Source: Spirochaetales bacterium (GTDB taxonomy: Bacteria > Spirochaetota > Spirochaetia > DSM-27196 > SLST01). From it: 14,736 bases of DNA. The stretch lies in assembly GCA_007130265.1 (NCBI GenBank), contig SLST01000395.1, forward strand, positions 1-14,736, read 5' to 3'. The position numbers and the translations under genes are program-made. This document shows, piece by piece, positions 13,597 through 14,736 of this stretch (position 1 is its first letter; every line of letters begins with the position of its first letter). Below the pieces are notes generated by a model. The model was not told the DNA's origin and searched no databases. It saw only the letters and a program-made list of their open reading frames with translations.

Positions 13597-14736
13597 CTAC
13601 GCAACCGTCGGCTTCGAATCCACTTCCCCGCCGGTGACGCGGCCCATGATCAGGAAGGCGATCGCCATCATCACGGCCGAGTAGACGAAGATCATCCGCA
13701 GGCCCACCGTTCCACCAAAGCCGAGCGTGAAGAGGTCGATGACCGCTCCGCTCAACGGCGGCGAGGTGATCGCCGCCCCCTGACTGAAGAAGTAGTAAAG
13801 ACCTGTGTAGATTCCCATATTGCCGAACGTTGCCATCTGCCAGAGCATGGGAAAAGAGTTCGTGATCACCGAACCCCACATCATCCCGAAACAGAAGAGA
13901 ATGAACAGGAAGATGAGCCATGCGGCCTGCGCCGGAAGGCCGACCATCCTCATCAGCGGATCGTGCGCGAACATCAGCAGCAATGCGACGACGATACCGA
14001 CGAGGCAGAACCGGATGACCCGCCGACGTCCGAATCGGTGCGCGATGATTCCTGACGGGATCGCGAGCAGCAGGTAGCCGATCGCGACCGCTCCCGGTGA
14101 CAGGCCGGCGAGCCCCTCGCTGACCCCAAGCACCTCACGGCTGTAGATTCCCATGAAGGGCAGGACGCCCTGGTACCCGAGAAACCAGCAGAAGAGCGAC
14201 AGAAGGATCAGCATCGCGCTCTGATCACGCCCGCCGAAGACGAGCCTCAGTGACTGAATCAGTTTCGTGCGCTCGCGCTTTTCGCGCGCGGCGGCGCTCT
14301 CCCGCACGAAGCTGAAGAGAAGAACAGTCGCGACGATCACGAGCAGGCCGGAGATGAGGAACGGAAGACGTCGCCGGGTCTCACCGATCAACGGGAGCGT
14401 CAGCTGGACGTCCATGAGCGGTGCGAGCACGATCGTGCCGACGATCGCGGCAATCGCCCCCATCGTGTTGATGACCCCGTTCGCTTCGCTTCGAAACTCA
14501 CCGGGGATCGTGTCGGGCATCAGCGCGACTACCGGTCCCCGCGCGGCCTGCTTCGCGAGGTTCAGCACGAAGATGAGCACGATAATCAGAACCAGGCTGC
14601 CCGAAGGCAGCCCGCCGTAGGGCAGCAGCGCGAAGAAGATGCCGGACAACGGCACGGTTGCGAGAATCCACGGCATGCGTCTGCCGATCCTCGTGTTCGT
14701 GCTGTCGGACAGGTTCGACACGATCGGTATCAGAAA
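13597..14736 (-). CDS. MFS sugar-type transporter (GPH/SLC45-like), N-terminus beyond window
   Basis: This is a polytopic membrane transporter, with 379 residues visible and the frame still open at the right edge. The first visible residues lead into SDSTNTRIGRR, the MFS motif A loop that follows TM2, so roughly the first 40-60 residues are missing. A GTG at 14719-14721 is internal to TM2 and not a likely start. A second-half motif-A-like AHRFGRRR, a charged central loop (RESAAAREKRERTK) and about ten hydrophobic segments fit an MFS carrier of the glycoside or sucrose type. ARGPVVALMPDTIP also recalls that group. It converges on the aldolase gene with 19 bp between stops. The substrate is probably a sugar or sugar derivative, inferred from its neighbours and family. 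Confidence 0.86.
   Translation of the reverse strand, partial: FLIPIVSNLSDSTNTRIGRRMPWILATVPLSGIFFALLPYGGLPSGSLVLIIVLIFVLNLAKQAARGPVVALMPDTIPGEFRSEANGVINTMGAIAAIVGTIVLAPLMDVQLTLPLIGETRRRLPFLISGLLVIVATVLLFSFVRESAAAREKRERTKLIQSLRLVFGGRDQSAMLILLSLFCWFLGYQGVLPFMGIYSREVLGVSEGLAGLSPGAVAIGYLLLAIPSGIIAHRFGRRRVIRFCLVGIVVALLLMFAHDPLMRMVGLPAQAAWLIFLFILFCFGMMWGSVITNSFPMLWQMATFGNMGIYTGLYYFFSQGAAITSPPLSGAVIDLFTLGFGGTVGLRMIFVYSAVMMAIAFLIMGRVTGGEVDSKPTVA

Noticed and set aside
11407..13604. Long minus-strand open frames (343 and 403 codons) opposite the SDR and aldolase genes
   Set aside because: They are shadows of strong codon bias; composition is Arg-rich and no domain is visible, while the plus-strand proteins have clear family motifs.

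Overview
This GC-rich window (roughly 60-65 % by eye) is densely coded, with ten complete plus-strand CDSs, one minus-strand regulator and one minus-strand transporter gene cut by the right edge. The largest gap between genes is about 120 bp. I see no tRNA, rRNA, CRISPR, insertion sequence or phage genes. The C1/folate enzymes next to an ETF, a fused ECF transporter ATPase and a lipoprotein with a relaxed lipobox fit an anaerobic or facultative bacterium. A spirochaete or another deep-branching anaerobe is plausible, but the sequence alone does not settle taxonomy.

Region 1 (8-4447) is a tight operon: formate-tetrahydrofolate ligase (fhs), a methylenetetrahydrofolate reductase-like protein (metF), and both electron transfer flavoprotein subunits (etfB, etfA). 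metF and etfB overlap by ATGA. No acyl-CoA dehydrogenase or other usual ETF partner is in view. The arrangement suggests that the ETF exchanges electrons with MetF on the methyl branch of C1 metabolism. Region 2 (4491-7697) continues on the same strand with a complete energy-coupling factor (ECF) vitamin or metal importer: T component, a two-domain fused ATPase, and a predicted substrate-binding S component of unknown specificity.

Region 3 (7722-11441) is a thiol-redox locus. A cysteine-rich ArsR-type repressor faces away from a four-gene run: a small CPNC thioredoxin-like protein, a class C beta-lactamase-family serine hydrolase, a secreted-thioredoxin/CcdA-DsbD-like membrane fusion, and a thioredoxin-fold lipoprotein with a CCSC motif. 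The AT-rich divergent gap holds a good sigma70-type promoter for the thioredoxin (TTGACA, 17 bp, TATTGT), a weaker one for arsR, and short repeats on both -10 regions that are candidate operators. Cysteine pairs in the cytoplasm, in the membrane and outside it suggest an electron relay across the membrane.

Region 4 (11473-14736) looks catabolic. An SDR-fold NAD(P)-dependent epimerase/dehydratase-like protein lacks the catalytic lysine and is joined by TGATG to a dihydrodipicolinate synthase/N-acetylneuraminate lyase-family aldolase. A GPH/SLC45-like MFS transporter, missing its N-terminus at the window edge, converges on the pair. Sugar-acid or amino-sugar use is the simplest reading.

The best candidates for undescribed biology are the metF-etfBA pairing, the ArsR-controlled thiol relay with its embedded serine hydrolase, and the ECF ATPase whose two sequence deviations fall in one composite ATP site.
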